Source: an uncultured Bacilli bacterium (lineage in GTDB: Bacteria > Bacillota_I > Bacilli_A > RF39 > UBA660). Taken from it: a DNA stretch of 64,000 nucleotides. Positions 8,348-15,824 of this stretch are shown piece after piece. The DNA is taken from assembly GCA_910587775.1 (NCBI GenBank), contig CAJUNF010000001.1, positions 1 to 64,000 on the forward strand, written 5' to 3'. The position numbers were made by a program, and so were the translations under genes. The notes under the pieces were generated by a model that saw only the letters and a program-made list of their open reading frames with translations, searched no databases and was not told the DNA's origin. Position 1 is the stretch's first letter, and every line of letters starts with the position of its first letter.

Positions 8348-9035
8348 GGGCTTTATAACTTCCTTTCAAATAATCTCCAGCTAAGACACTGTTTTCAATT
8401 ACAATTACACGTTTTTTCATACGATTTACAATATCTTTATCATGAGTTGCCATTATTATGGTCGTTCCAAGCTCTTTGTTAATTTTTTCTAAAATTGTCA
8501 TAATTTCTCTACTAGTATCTGGATCTAAATTTCCAGTTGGTTCATCACAAATTAAAAGCTTTGGATTATTTACAATTGCTCTTGCAATTGCTACACGTTG
8601 TTGCTCTCCACCAGATAGTTGATTTGGAAAGTTTCTTATTTTTTCTTTTAATCCAACATTTTCAATTGCTTTCATTACTTTTGGACGAATTTCTTTTGAT
8701 TCTAATCCAAGTGATTCAAGAGCAAAAGCTACATTTTCATATACTGTTAGTTTAGGAAGTAATTTAAAATCTTGGAATACTACTCCTAATTTTCTTCGTA
8801 ATTTATATACTTTTGAATTTCTTAATTTTGCTACATTTATACCACCAACAATTACATCACCTTTTGTTGGCTTTTCTTCGCGGTAAAGCATTTTGATAAA
8901 TGTCGATTTTCCAGAACCTGTGGAACCAATTACGAAAACAAATTCACCTTTATCAATATCAATGTTTAAATCAGCAATTGCAGTTGTACCATTTTTATAT
9001 ACTTTATAGCAATTTTTGACTTTAATTAATTTCAC
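8322..9035 (-). CDS. ftsE: Cell division ABC ATPase FtsE
   Basis: A compact ABC ATPase with Walker A GSTGSGKST, signature LSGGEQQR, Walker B LLICDEPTGNLDP and the switch His in ATHD. It partners FtsX. The start is placed at GTG 9035 (KLIKVKNCYKVYKNG): AGGTGAT lies at the right distance upstream, and an ATG at 9059 falls inside the -10 box of the promoter, so it cannot be used. The protein is then 237 aa. Confidence 0.95.
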   Translation of the reverse strand: MKLIKVKNCYKVYKNGTTAIADLNIDIDKGEFVFVIGSTGSGKSTFIKMLYREEKPTKGDVIVGGINVAKLRNSKVYKLRRKLGVVFQDFKLLPKLTVYENVAFALESLGLESKEIRPKVMKAIENVGLKEKIRNFPNQLSGGEQQRVAIARAIVNNPKLLICDEPTGNLDPDTSREIMTILEKINKELGTTIIMATHDKDIVNRMKKRVIVIENSVLAGDYLKGSYKAHESIKNTK

Positions 9036-9057
9036 TTCATCACCTCGTACTATGTAC

Positions 9058-9066
9058 ATTATAGCA
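9058..9066 (-). promoter_or_regulatory. Extended -10 promoter of the ftsE-ftsX-M23 operon
   Basis: The minus strand reads TGCTATAAT (9066-9058), a perfect extended -10. The -35 region is weak (TTTAAT). Transcription would start near 9051, about 16 bases before the ftsE GTG. Confidence 0.7.
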
Positions 9067-9074
9067 AAAGTAGA

Positions 9075-9980
9075 TTATGAATTAAATGGTAAATTTGTCC
9101 TCTTAACACCACCATGAACTTCGTAGCAATCATTTATTACAAAGAATGCATGAGGATCAATAGCTAATACTGATTCTTTAAAATAGTAATAATCTTGAGT
9201 TGGAACTACACACATTAATAGTACACCTTTTTCTTTTCGATATCCTCCTAAGGTATCAAGCATTGTTACTCCACATTTTAAGTCTTCAATAATAAACTTT
9301 TTAACATCTTCTGTTTCTTTGGTATAGATAAAAAATAGTTTACTGTTTGATATTCCAATTAAAATTCGGTCTACTAGTGAGCTACTGATATATAGAATAA
9401 TAATTGCATAAATCATTTTATTAATTCCAAAAATAAATCCTCCAGAAAAAATAATTACAATATTTGTGTATAACACACTTTTTCCTTCTGGTATCCGACC
9501 ATATTTATTAATAATTTTCATTAAAATATCACTACCACCAGTTGTAAATCCTGTTTTATAAATAATACCATTTGCAAGTCCACTTAAAAGTCCTGCTAGT
9601 AATACAACAACTAGAAAGGAATCAAATGTTATGTAGTTTTTTAAATATTCGGCAATAGGTAGTGTAAATGAAACCATAATGGGATATAAAATACTTCCTA
9701 ATATAGTTTTTGCTGTTTCTTCTTTTCCTAAAAATATATAACTAATTATTAGCAAAATAGCACTTGCCATATACAAAAATATTTGAGGATTTAAACCACA
9801 CAATTTTTGAAAAATAATCGCTAAACCACTTGTTCCACCTATTACTAAACTATTGGGTACTAAAAATAAATTATAGTTTAATGCTAATATGGTTACACCA
9901 ATTAAAAGTATTAAGAATCGAGTTAAAAAGTTTTTCCAGTATACGATATCTTTAATTTTTTTTAAGTCTATTAATTCCAT
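9075..9980 (-). CDS. YitT-family integral membrane protein, full length
   Basis: The 301-aa protein has an N-terminal domain of about six transmembrane helices (YitT/DUF161) with the conserved GGTSGLAI and TGFTTGGSD motifs. It ends in a cytoplasmic DUF2179 domain (~230-301) holding LKCGVTMLDTLGGY and DPHAFF. Substrate and role of this family are not established. A shortened paralogue lies at 32.1-32.8 kb and is a useful comparison. It is divergent from gerQ and has a good promoter. Confidence 0.88.
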   Translation of the reverse strand: MELIDLKKIKDIVYWKNFLTRFLILLIGVTILALNYNLFLVPNSLVIGGTSGLAIIFQKLCGLNPQIFLYMASAILLIISYIFLGKEETAKTILGSILYPIMVSFTLPIAEYLKNYITFDSFLVVVLLAGLLSGLANGIIYKTGFTTGGSDILMKIINKYGRIPEGKSVLYTNIVIIFSGGFIFGINKMIYAIIILYISSSLVDRILIGISNSKLFFIYTKETEDVKKFIIEDLKCGVTMLDTLGGYRKEKGVLLMCVVPTQDYYYFKESVLAIDPHAFFVINDCYEVHGGVKRTNLPFNS

Positions 9981-9998
9981 ATTATCATCCTTACTAAT

Positions 9999-10027
9999 AT
10001 TATACTGTACTAAATTTTTGAAATCAA
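9999..10027 (-). promoter_or_regulatory. Sigma-A promoter of the yitT-family gene
   Basis: On the minus strand, -35 TTGATT (10027-10022), a 17-base spacer and -10 TATAAT (10004-9999). Confidence 0.65.
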
Positions 10028-10030
10028 TCG

Positions 10031-10039
10031 CATAAATTA
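10031..10039 (+). promoter_or_regulatory. Candidate late mother-cell (sigma-K-type) -10 upstream of gerQ
   Basis: CATAAATTA fits the sigma-K -10 pattern CATAnnnTA and lies 38 bases before the gerQ ATG. No clear -35 AC is found at the usual distance, so this rests on one motif and on the known timing of gerQ. Confidence 0.3.
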
Positions 10040-10076
10040 TTCTTCTTTTGTATATAGTTTAGTGAGGTGAAAAAAG

Positions 10077-10442
10077 ATGAACGGAAGTTTTTATCAAAAT
10101 CCTACTTTTCCAAATGCAACAAATCCTAATAATTTAAATCCAACTACTCCACCAGGGAATATTAGTTTTCAATCTCAAATGCCTTTGGAACAAAGTTTGA
10201 TTGAAAATATTTTAAGATTAAATAAAGGGAAAAAGGTTCGAGCATATGTATCTTATCCAGACTCAAATGAATGGCGAGATCGAATTTATGAAGGAAGAAT
10301 TGAAGAAGCTGGAAGAGATCATTTAATTATAAGTGATGCCAATACTGGTGTTTGGTATTTAATTCGTATGATTTATTTAAATTATGTAGAATTTGAAGAA
10401 AAAATTAATTACAACGTTGATTATTCCGATACATTTGATTAA
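10077..10442 (+). CDS. gerQ: Spore coat protein GerQ
   Basis: GerQ is a spore coat protein that in B. subtilis is cross-linked by transglutaminase and needed for the cortex-lytic enzyme CwlJ to act during germination. This 121-aa protein has an Asn/Pro/Gln-rich N-terminus (1-45), then the conserved core beginning MPLEQSLIENILRLNKGKK, with EEAGRDHLIISD and YLNYVEF further on. AGTGAGGTG precedes the ATG. The GerQ core is not common outside spore-formers, so it supports sporulation in this organism. A strong terminator follows. Confidence 0.93.
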   Translation: MNGSFYQNPTFPNATNPNNLNPTTPPGNISFQSQMPLEQSLIENILRLNKGKKVRAYVSYPDSNEWRDRIYEGRIEEAGRDHLIISDANTGVWYLIRMIYLNYVEFEEKINYNVDYSDTFD

Positions 10443-10468
10443 AAAAATTGGTGATAAGCCAATTTTTT
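10442..10468. terminator. Bidirectional terminator between gerQ and the metallo-hydrolase gene
   Basis: AAAAAATTGG (10442-10451) pairs with CCAATTTTTT (10459-10468) around a 7-base loop, giving T-runs on both strands. It separates two convergent genes. Confidence 0.85.
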
Positions 10469-10961
10469 AAATGTATTCTTTTAAATAAGGGATTTCTTCT
10501 TTTAGGGTTGTAGATTTACCATGTCCTGGGTAAACAATTGTGTCTATGGGATAAGTAATAATATTTTGAATACTTTTTTTCATATCTATAAAATTACTTC
10601 CTTCTAAGTCATACCTTCCAATTGTATGATAAAAAATAAAATCTCCAGAAAATAAAATTTTATCATCTTTAAAATAAAAACATACTAAGTCACTAGCATG
10701 ACCAGGAGAAGGTATTATTTTTATATTCCAGTTATTAAAAGTGTTATGTTTTAAATTATAATATTCCTCTAATTGTTTTAAAGCACCTATATGATCATAA
10801 TGATGGTGAGTTACTAAAATACCTACAACATTTTTATTTTGACATTTCTCTTGAATTTTTTGAAATTCATCTCCTGGATCAATGATTATTGTTTCTTCAT
10901 TTTTAGTAACTATATAACAGTTAGTTCTTAATTCACCAACTTTTATCATTTCAATTTGCAT
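10467..10961 (-). CDS. Metallo-beta-lactamase-fold hydrolase, glyoxalase II-like
   Basis: The metal-binding motif THHHYDH (HxHxDH) is present, followed by SPGHASD, FSGDFIF and VYPGHGKST with the further His and Asp ligands. At 164 aa it matches the short glyoxalase II-like hydrolases of Firmicutes, usually assigned to hydroxyacylglutathione-like thioesters but with unproven substrates. The start is placed at ATG 10961, where AAGGTGAAG precedes it; an upstream in-frame ATG at 11003 has no ribosome site. It is divergent from lemA. Confidence 0.85.
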   Translation of the reverse strand: MQIEMIKVGELRTNCYIVTKNEETIIIDPGDEFQKIQEKCQNKNVVGILVTHHHYDHIGALKQLEEYYNLKHNTFNNWNIKIIPSPGHASDLVCFYFKDDKILFSGDFIFYHTIGRYDLEGSNFIDMKKSIQNIITYPIDTIVYPGHGKSTTLKEEIPYLKEYI

Positions 10962-11049
10962 TTTCTTCACCTTAGTTATTGTATCATAAAAATTAGTTAT
11001 CAATTCTTTTGTTTTATGGTAAAATTGTGCTAAGACTAGGAAGTGAATT

Positions 11050-11595
11050 ATGGAATTTATTTATATCATGCTTACTCTTATTTTTGTTATAGCTCTACTG
11101 TTAATGTTATATGTACATTATTATAATGATTTACAATATTTAAAAACGAAAATTGAGCAATCAGAAGCAATTATTGATGAAGTATTAAGAAAACGATATG
11201 ATTTAGTAATTCGTACTAGTGATATTATTAAAGTAAATTTAAAAGAAAAAAAAGATTATTTTAAAGAATATATTGCTTTACGTGATCAAAAATTAAGTAA
11301 TTTTGAAATGGATCGAAAAATGAAAGAAGCTTCCAATATTATTTTGAATTTGAAAAATGATTATCCAGAATTACAAAAAAATGATGGAATGAAAGAAATT
11401 GTTAAAGAATTAAACAGAACTACTGAAAAATTATCTGCAGCGATTTCTTATTATAATCGTTATACTAGTGAATTAAATGAAATGATACGAAAATTTCCTT
11501 CTAATGCAATTGCTAAAATTCATCATTTTAAAATAAAAACATTTTTTGATAGAAAAGATATGAATGATGATGATGTATTAGATTTTAAACTTTAA
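11050..11595 (+). CDS. lemA: LemA-family membrane-anchored protein
   Basis: One N-terminal transmembrane helix (~4-22) is followed by a long helical domain with LemA hallmarks: a conserved R-x-DL (KRYDLV), a YP in the middle, and AISYYNRYTSELNEMIRKFP near the end. The topology is N-out with an intracellular or extracellular helical bundle; function is unknown in the family. Length is 181 aa. AGGAAGTG precedes the ATG. A terminator immediately follows, so it is a single-gene unit. Confidence 0.85.
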   Translation: MEFIYIMLTLIFVIALLLMLYVHYYNDLQYLKTKIEQSEAIIDEVLRKRYDLVIRTSDIIKVNLKEKKDYFKEYIALRDQKLSNFEMDRKMKEASNIILNLKNDYPELQKNDGMKEIVKELNRTTEKLSAAISYYNRYTSELNEMIRKFPSNAIAKIHHFKIKTFFDRKDMNDDDVLDFKL

Positions 11596-11620
11596 CTATT
11601 AATTTTTAATAGTTTTTTCT
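11594..11620 (+). terminator. Terminator after lemA
   Basis: AACTATTA (11594-11601) pairs with TAATAGTT (11607-11614), followed by a T-rich tract. Confidence 0.8.
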
Positions 11621-11661
11621 TTTTTATAAGCAAATTCATTATTTAAATAACGCTCTTTTTT

Positions 11662-11670
11662 CATAAATTA
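11662..11670 (+). promoter_or_regulatory. Candidate sporulation-type -10 upstream of the M23/repeat protein
   Basis: The same CATAAATTA 9-mer seen before gerQ lies 22 bases before this start codon, leaving a short leader. The match is suggestive only. Confidence 0.25.
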
Positions 11671-11691
11671 AAATGAGAAAGGAGGGATTTA

Positions 11692-12462
11692 ATGACTGGA
11701 CGTATTGTAAATGAAGCCATGAAGAGAATTACACAATCTTATGGAAATGGTCATACTGGTGTTGATATTGGTTGGAGAAGTAATGAAGCAGAAAATAAAG
11801 TATTTGCTCATAGTAAGGGTGTTGTAACAGCTTCGGTTGATGGAAAAGATGAAATGCGTGGAAGTAGAGGAATGGCTAGTTATGGCAATTATGTTGATAT
11901 AGATCATGGGAATGGATTTAAAACGCGATATGCACATTTAAGAAAAAATACTGTAGCAGTTAAAGTTGGAGATAAAGTAAATGAAAGTACACAAATTGGC
12001 GTAATTGGTGAAAGTGGTAATGTTACTGGAAGACACTTACATTTTGAAGTAACACAAAATAATACTAGAATCAATCCAACCCCATTTTTAGATAAACCAT
12101 TTGTTAGTACTTTAAATTACCAAGCTCATGATTCTGTTTATAAGTGGAATCCAAATGTTTCTTTTGGAAATAGTGATTATGCTGGTAACTTTGGTATTGC
12201 TATTGATGCTATTTATGTAGATCAATATCGTGCTCGTGTACATGATATGAAAAAAAATGAGTGGCTTCCTTGGGTAGAAAACAGAAATGATTATGCTGGA
12301 AATCTTGGAAATCCTATTGATGGAATCCAAATTGAAGGTGTAGAATATCGTGTTCATTTAAAAAAAGGTGGATGGCTTCCTTGGGTTAATACTGTAAATA
12401 ATACTCCAAATGGATATGCTGGTATATTTGGCATGGAAATTGATGCTTTACAAATTCGTTAA
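11692..12462 (+). CDS. M23 peptidase with C-terminal ChW-like wall-binding repeats, no signal peptide
   Basis: Residues ~10-135 form a LytM/M23 endopeptidase domain with intact zinc ligands H21 and D25 (HTGVD) and H115/H117 (HLHFEV). The rest is three tandem repeats (about 143-177, 179-217, 219-256) with the pattern YRVH...WLPWV...YAGxxGxxIDaIQI, close to clostridial ChW repeats used for cell-surface binding. No signal peptide or membrane segment is present, the layout of a phage endolysin or of a lysin released by lysis (for example of the mother cell). The ribosome site AAAGGAGGG is very strong. A terminator follows. Confidence 0.85.
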   Translation: MTGRIVNEAMKRITQSYGNGHTGVDIGWRSNEAENKVFAHSKGVVTASVDGKDEMRGSRGMASYGNYVDIDHGNGFKTRYAHLRKNTVAVKVGDKVNESTQIGVIGESGNVTGRHLHFEVTQNNTRINPTPFLDKPFVSTLNYQAHDSVYKWNPNVSFGNSDYAGNFGIAIDAIYVDQYRARVHDMKKNEWLPWVENRNDYAGNLGNPIDGIQIEGVEYRVHLKKGGWLPWVNTVNNTPNGYAGIFGMEIDALQIR

Positions 12463-12465
12463 TAT

Positions 12466-12500
12466 AATAAGAGAACTTAGGGTTCTCTTATTGACTTTTT
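12466..12500 (+). terminator. Terminator after the M23/repeat gene
   Basis: An 11-bp perfect stem, AATAAGAGAAC (12466-12476) with GTTCTCTTATT (12482-12492), is followed by GAC and a T6 run. Confidence 0.9.
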
Positions 12501-12551
12501 TGATGTTAATAACTTAAGATAATATTAAAATATGACAAAAGGTGTATTGTT

Positions 12552-13892
12552 ATGAATTTTAAGAAAAAATATATTTTTATTCTTTTAGGTGTAATTGTTT
12601 TAGTAGGAGCTATAGCTTATTTTCTTTATGTTAATAACAATAACAAATTAATTAATTTAATTCGCCCACATGTTTATATTGAGTATGGTAATAAGGTTAC
12701 AATGAATGATATTTTTGTGACTAAGCCAGAACAAGACTTTCAATTTTCTATGCCCCTTGATCAAATTAATTCTGTTGGAGATTATTCTTTGTCTGTGACT
12801 ATCGAACATAAAGAAATTAATTTTGAAATTCATATTATTGATTCTACAGAGCCAGTATTAGAAGTTAAACCTATTACAATTTATTTAGATGAAAGCTTTC
12901 CTAAACCTGTTGATTTTGTTATAAAATGTGAAGACTTAAGTAATTGTTCTTATCCGAATATTTCTTTTAAGCGTGAGGAAGGAACACAAACTGTTTCTAT
13001 TATAGCTTTAGATGATTATGGAAATAAAGCTTTAAAAGAAACTACTTTAACTATTGTAGCATATAATGATAAACCTAATATTACTGGATTAAGTGATTTA
13101 TTAGTAAAACAAGGAAATAAAGTTGATTTAAGAAATGGTGTTGTAGCAAACGATAAGAGATTTGGAGTATTAGATTTTAAAGTGGATGATTCACAAGTAA
13201 ATTATGATAAACCTGGAGTATATGAGATTATTTATACAGCTACTGATCCACTTGGAAATACTACCACAAAAACTCGTAAAATAACTGTTCAAAATAAAGA
13301 AACTTCTTATATGATTGCAAATTTTCCTACTTTTTCACAATATCCAAAATATCCAAATGGTTGTGAAACTGTGGCGCTTTATAATTTATTACGTTATTAT
13401 AATGTTTCTGTAAATATTGATGATTTAATGGATCGTCTTACAAAAGGAGATGGTCCTCATATAGAAAATGGGATTTTTTATGGTGGAGATCCAGAGATTG
13501 AATTTGTTGGAGATCCTAGAGATTTACATGGATATGGTGTTTATCAAAAACCAATAATATCATTGGCAAATCGTTATCGAAGTGGCCTAAAAGATTATAC
13601 AGGACATTCTTTAAATGATGTATTATCTTTAGTTAAACAAGGAATACCCGTTCAAGTATGGGTTTCAATAGGTCTTAAAAATACTAGTGTATGTGCTACA
13701 TGGACTCACCGATTTACAGGAAAACAAATTAAATGGATTTGTAATCTTCATAGTGTGATTGTTGTCGGATATAATAGTACAACTGTATATGTATCAGATT
13801 CTTATACGGGAAAGATTGAAGGTTATAATCGTAATCAATTTGAAAAGATGTATAATCTTTTTGGAAAAAGAGCTTTATATTATCCAAATTAA
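12552..13892 (+). CDS. Membrane-anchored C39-like cysteine peptidase with Ig-like domains
   Basis: An N-terminal transmembrane anchor (7-27) is followed by two or three Ig-like/DUF5011 beta domains (~40-248) ending in GVYEIIYTATDPLGNTTTK. The C-terminal domain (~255-446) is Peptidase_C39_2-like: C271 in NGCETVAL, H400 in NLHSVIVVGY and D416 in VSDSYTG make a plausible triad. It should be displayed outside the membrane. Targets of these proteins are not established; bacteriocin leader cleavage is unlikely because no ABC domain is attached. GGTG precedes the ATG at modest spacing. Confidence 0.82.
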   Translation: MNFKKKYIFILLGVIVLVGAIAYFLYVNNNNKLINLIRPHVYIEYGNKVTMNDIFVTKPEQDFQFSMPLDQINSVGDYSLSVTIEHKEINFEIHIIDSTEPVLEVKPITIYLDESFPKPVDFVIKCEDLSNCSYPNISFKREEGTQTVSIIALDDYGNKALKETTLTIVAYNDKPNITGLSDLLVKQGNKVDLRNGVVANDKRFGVLDFKVDDSQVNYDKPGVYEIIYTATDPLGNTTTKTRKITVQNKETSYMIANFPTFSQYPKYPNGCETVALYNLLRYYNVSVNIDDLMDRLTKGDGPHIENGIFYGGDPEIEFVGDPRDLHGYGVYQKPIISLANRYRSGLKDYTGHSLNDVLSLVKQGIPVQVWVSIGLKNTSVCATWTHRFTGKQIKWICNLHSVIVVGYNSTTVYVSDSYTGKIEGYNRNQFEKMYNLFGKRALYYPN

Positions 13893-13895
13893 AAA

Positions 13896-13921
13896 CATCA
13901 GATGATTCTGATGCTTTTTTT
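13896..13921 (+). terminator. Terminator after the C39-like gene
   Basis: CATCAGA (13896-13902) pairs with TCTGATG (13907-13913), followed by C and T7. Confidence 0.85.
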
Positions 13922-13933
13922 GTTTATAAGTAT

Positions 13934-14617
13934 TTATTTATCCACACGGTTTAAATTCCAATTGATTGGAGTAATTCCATTTTGTTTTAAAAATTCATTT
14001 GTTTTTGAAAATGGTTTACTACCAAAAAAACCATAATTTGCTGCAAATGGACTTGGATGTGCACTTGTAAGTACTAAATGTTTTGGATTAGTAATTAATT
14101 CCTTTTTTGCTTTTGCAAAATTTCCCCATAAAATGAATACTACAGGTTGTTCTTTTTCATTTAATACTTTTATTATATAATCCGTTAAACGTTCCCAACC
14201 TAAGTTTCGATGAGAAGCAGGAGTATCTTTTACTACAGTTAATACTGCATTTAGTAATAATACTCCTTCTTCTGCCCATCCAGTTAAATCTCCACTTGAT
14301 CTGCTTGGTATTCCTAAATCGCTTTCTAATTCTTTGTAAATATTTTGAAGTGAAGGTGGTACTTTTATTCCTTCTTGTACAGAAAATGATAAACCATGTG
14401 CTTCTCCCACTCCATGATAAGGATCTTGCCCTACAATCACAACTTTTGTATTTTGATATGAGGTTAGTTTTAAAGCATTAAAAATATAGTTTTTTGGTGG
14501 AAAGATTTCTTTTTTATTATATTCTTCCTCTACAATATTTATAAATTTTTGAAAGCCATTGCTTTCCCAAATAACCTTTAATTTTTCATCCCAGTCATTT
14601 CCAATTTGTATATTCAT
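13934..14617 (-). CDS. ung: Uracil-DNA glycosylase
   Basis: This enzyme removes uracil from DNA as the first step of base excision repair. The 227-aa family-1 protein has the water-activating loop GQDPYHG (Asp in QDPYH), the uracil pocket region GLSFSV, and the C-terminal DNA-intercalation motif HPSPFAAN (HPSPLS in other members). It is the last gene of the rplI-dnaB-M23-walJ-rlmH-ung run. Confidence 0.97.
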   Translation of the reverse strand: MNIQIGNDWDEKLKVIWESNGFQKFINIVEEEYNKKEIFPPKNYIFNALKLTSYQNTKVVIVGQDPYHGVGEAHGLSFSVQEGIKVPPSLQNIYKELESDLGIPSRSSGDLTGWAEEGVLLLNAVLTVVKDTPASHRNLGWERLTDYIIKVLNEKEQPVVFILWGNFAKAKKELITNPKHLVLTSAHPSPFAANYGFFGSKPFSKTNEFLKQNGITPINWNLNRVDK

Positions 14618-14629
14618 GAATAGTCCTCC

Positions 14630-15067
14630 TTACTTATGGTATGTTTCATGATTTTGAATTTTAAAAGCACGATAAATTTGTTCTAATAGAATTCCTCGAA
14701 ATAATCCATGAGGAAAAGTAAATTTTGAAAATGATATATCTTCTTTTTTTAAATTTTTAATTTCTTTTGGAATTCCTAAAGAACTACCAATTATAAATGT
14801 TATATTATTTGTTTTTAAAAAAAGCTTATCTAAATGATTTGAAAACTCTTCGCTAGTATAACTTTTTCCTTCAATTTCTAAAGTAATAATATAATCCTTC
14901 GGATCTAATATTCTTAAAATATTATTTTTTTCTTTTTCTAAATTATCTTCATCTTTTACTTCAATGATTTCTAATTTATGATATTTGCTAATTCTTTTTT
15001 GATAATCTTGAATCATATCTTTTAAATATTGTTCTTTTATTTTTCCAATACAAATTATCTTAATCAT
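14630..15067 (-). CDS. rlmH: 23S rRNA pseudouridine(1915)-N3 methyltransferase RlmH
   Basis: A SPOUT-class methyltransferase that modifies helix 69 of 23S rRNA in assembled ribosomes. The start is set at ATG 15067 (MIKIICIGKIKE), with GAAGG upstream and the usual family N-terminus; a TTG two codons earlier lacks spacing. The 145-aa length is about the family's 155-160. It keeps FIIGSSLG and the C-terminal HGLFRGILLEQIYRAFKI with the SAM-binding knot. Its start overlaps the walJ stop by 8 bases. Confidence 0.95.
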   Translation of the reverse strand: MIKIICIGKIKEQYLKDMIQDYQKRISKYHKLEIIEVKDEDNLEKEKNNILRILDPKDYIITLEIEGKSYTSEEFSNHLDKLFLKTNNITFIIGSSLGIPKEIKNLKKEDISFSKFTFPHGLFRGILLEQIYRAFKIQNHETYHK

Positions 15068-15824
15068 TGGCAACCTTCGTTATTTCATTTTGTTTTGCAC
15101 AAGTAATATTTGAAAATGAAATATTATATTCTTTAAATGTTTGAAAGATCATCTCTAGTGCTTTTTCTTCTGTATTATTTTTATGTGATAAATGCATTAA
15201 GACAACTTTTTTTGTTTTTTCACCAATCAATTTTGTTAAGTAAAAACTAGCATCTTTATTTGATAAATGGCCACTTGTTCCTAATACTCTAGTTTTTAGC
15301 CATTTCGGATATGGTCCATTCATAAGCATAGCAATATCGTGATTACTTTCAAATAAATAATAATCTCTATTTTTTAAAATCTCAAAATACTTACGATTTA
15401 AATATCCTGTATCTGTTAAGTAAACTACAGACTCTTCTTTATTTTCTATTACAAAATTTCTAGAGTCTGTTACATCATGAGATGTTTTTATTGAAGTTAT
15501 TTTTAAATTATCTAAGATAATATTATCTTCATAAATAATTATATTATCATAATTTTCGATATTAGTAAGATCGAAAAACATTTTTTGAGTCATATAAACT
15601 TTGGGATGGTATTTTTTTACAAATCTTTCTAATGCAGCAACGTGATCATTGTGGGTATGACTAATAATAATTGCTTCTATTTGTTCTGGAGTTTCATCGA
15701 TTTCTTTTAAGCGGTCTGTAATGTATTTTACATTTTTTCCAATATCGATTAATATTTTATGATTTTCAGTGGAAAGAAAGGTTGCATTTCCTTCTGATCC
15801 ACTTGCTAAGACACACAATTTCAT
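15060..15824 (-). CDS. walJ: WalJ/YycJ metallo-beta-lactamase-fold protein
   Basis: The N-terminus MKLCVLASGSEGNAT and the metal motif SHTHNDH identify the YycJ/WalJ group, putative phosphodiesterases linked to the WalRK wall-stress regulon and to DNA repair in some Firmicutes. The ATG at 15824 shares its A with the stop of the preceding M23 gene (TAATG), typical of translational coupling; the TTG five codons upstream is less likely. The walRK genes themselves are not in this window. 254 aa. Confidence 0.9.
   Translation of the reverse strand: MKLCVLASGSEGNATFLSTENHKILIDIGKNVKYITDRLKEIDETPEQIEAIIISHTHNDHVAALERFVKKYHPKVYMTQKMFFDLTNIENYDNIIIYEDNIILDNLKITSIKTSHDVTDSRNFVIENKEESVVYLTDTGYLNRKYFEILKNRDYYLFESNHDIAMLMNGPYPKWLKTRVLGTSGHLSNKDASFYLTKLIGEKTKKVVLMHLSHKNNTEEKALEMIFQTFKEYNISFSNITCAKQNEITKVAND

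Noticed and set aside
13938..13946. TTATCCACA DnaA box at the end of ung
   Set aside because: Single copy inside coding sequence, no partner nearby and no regulatory setting.
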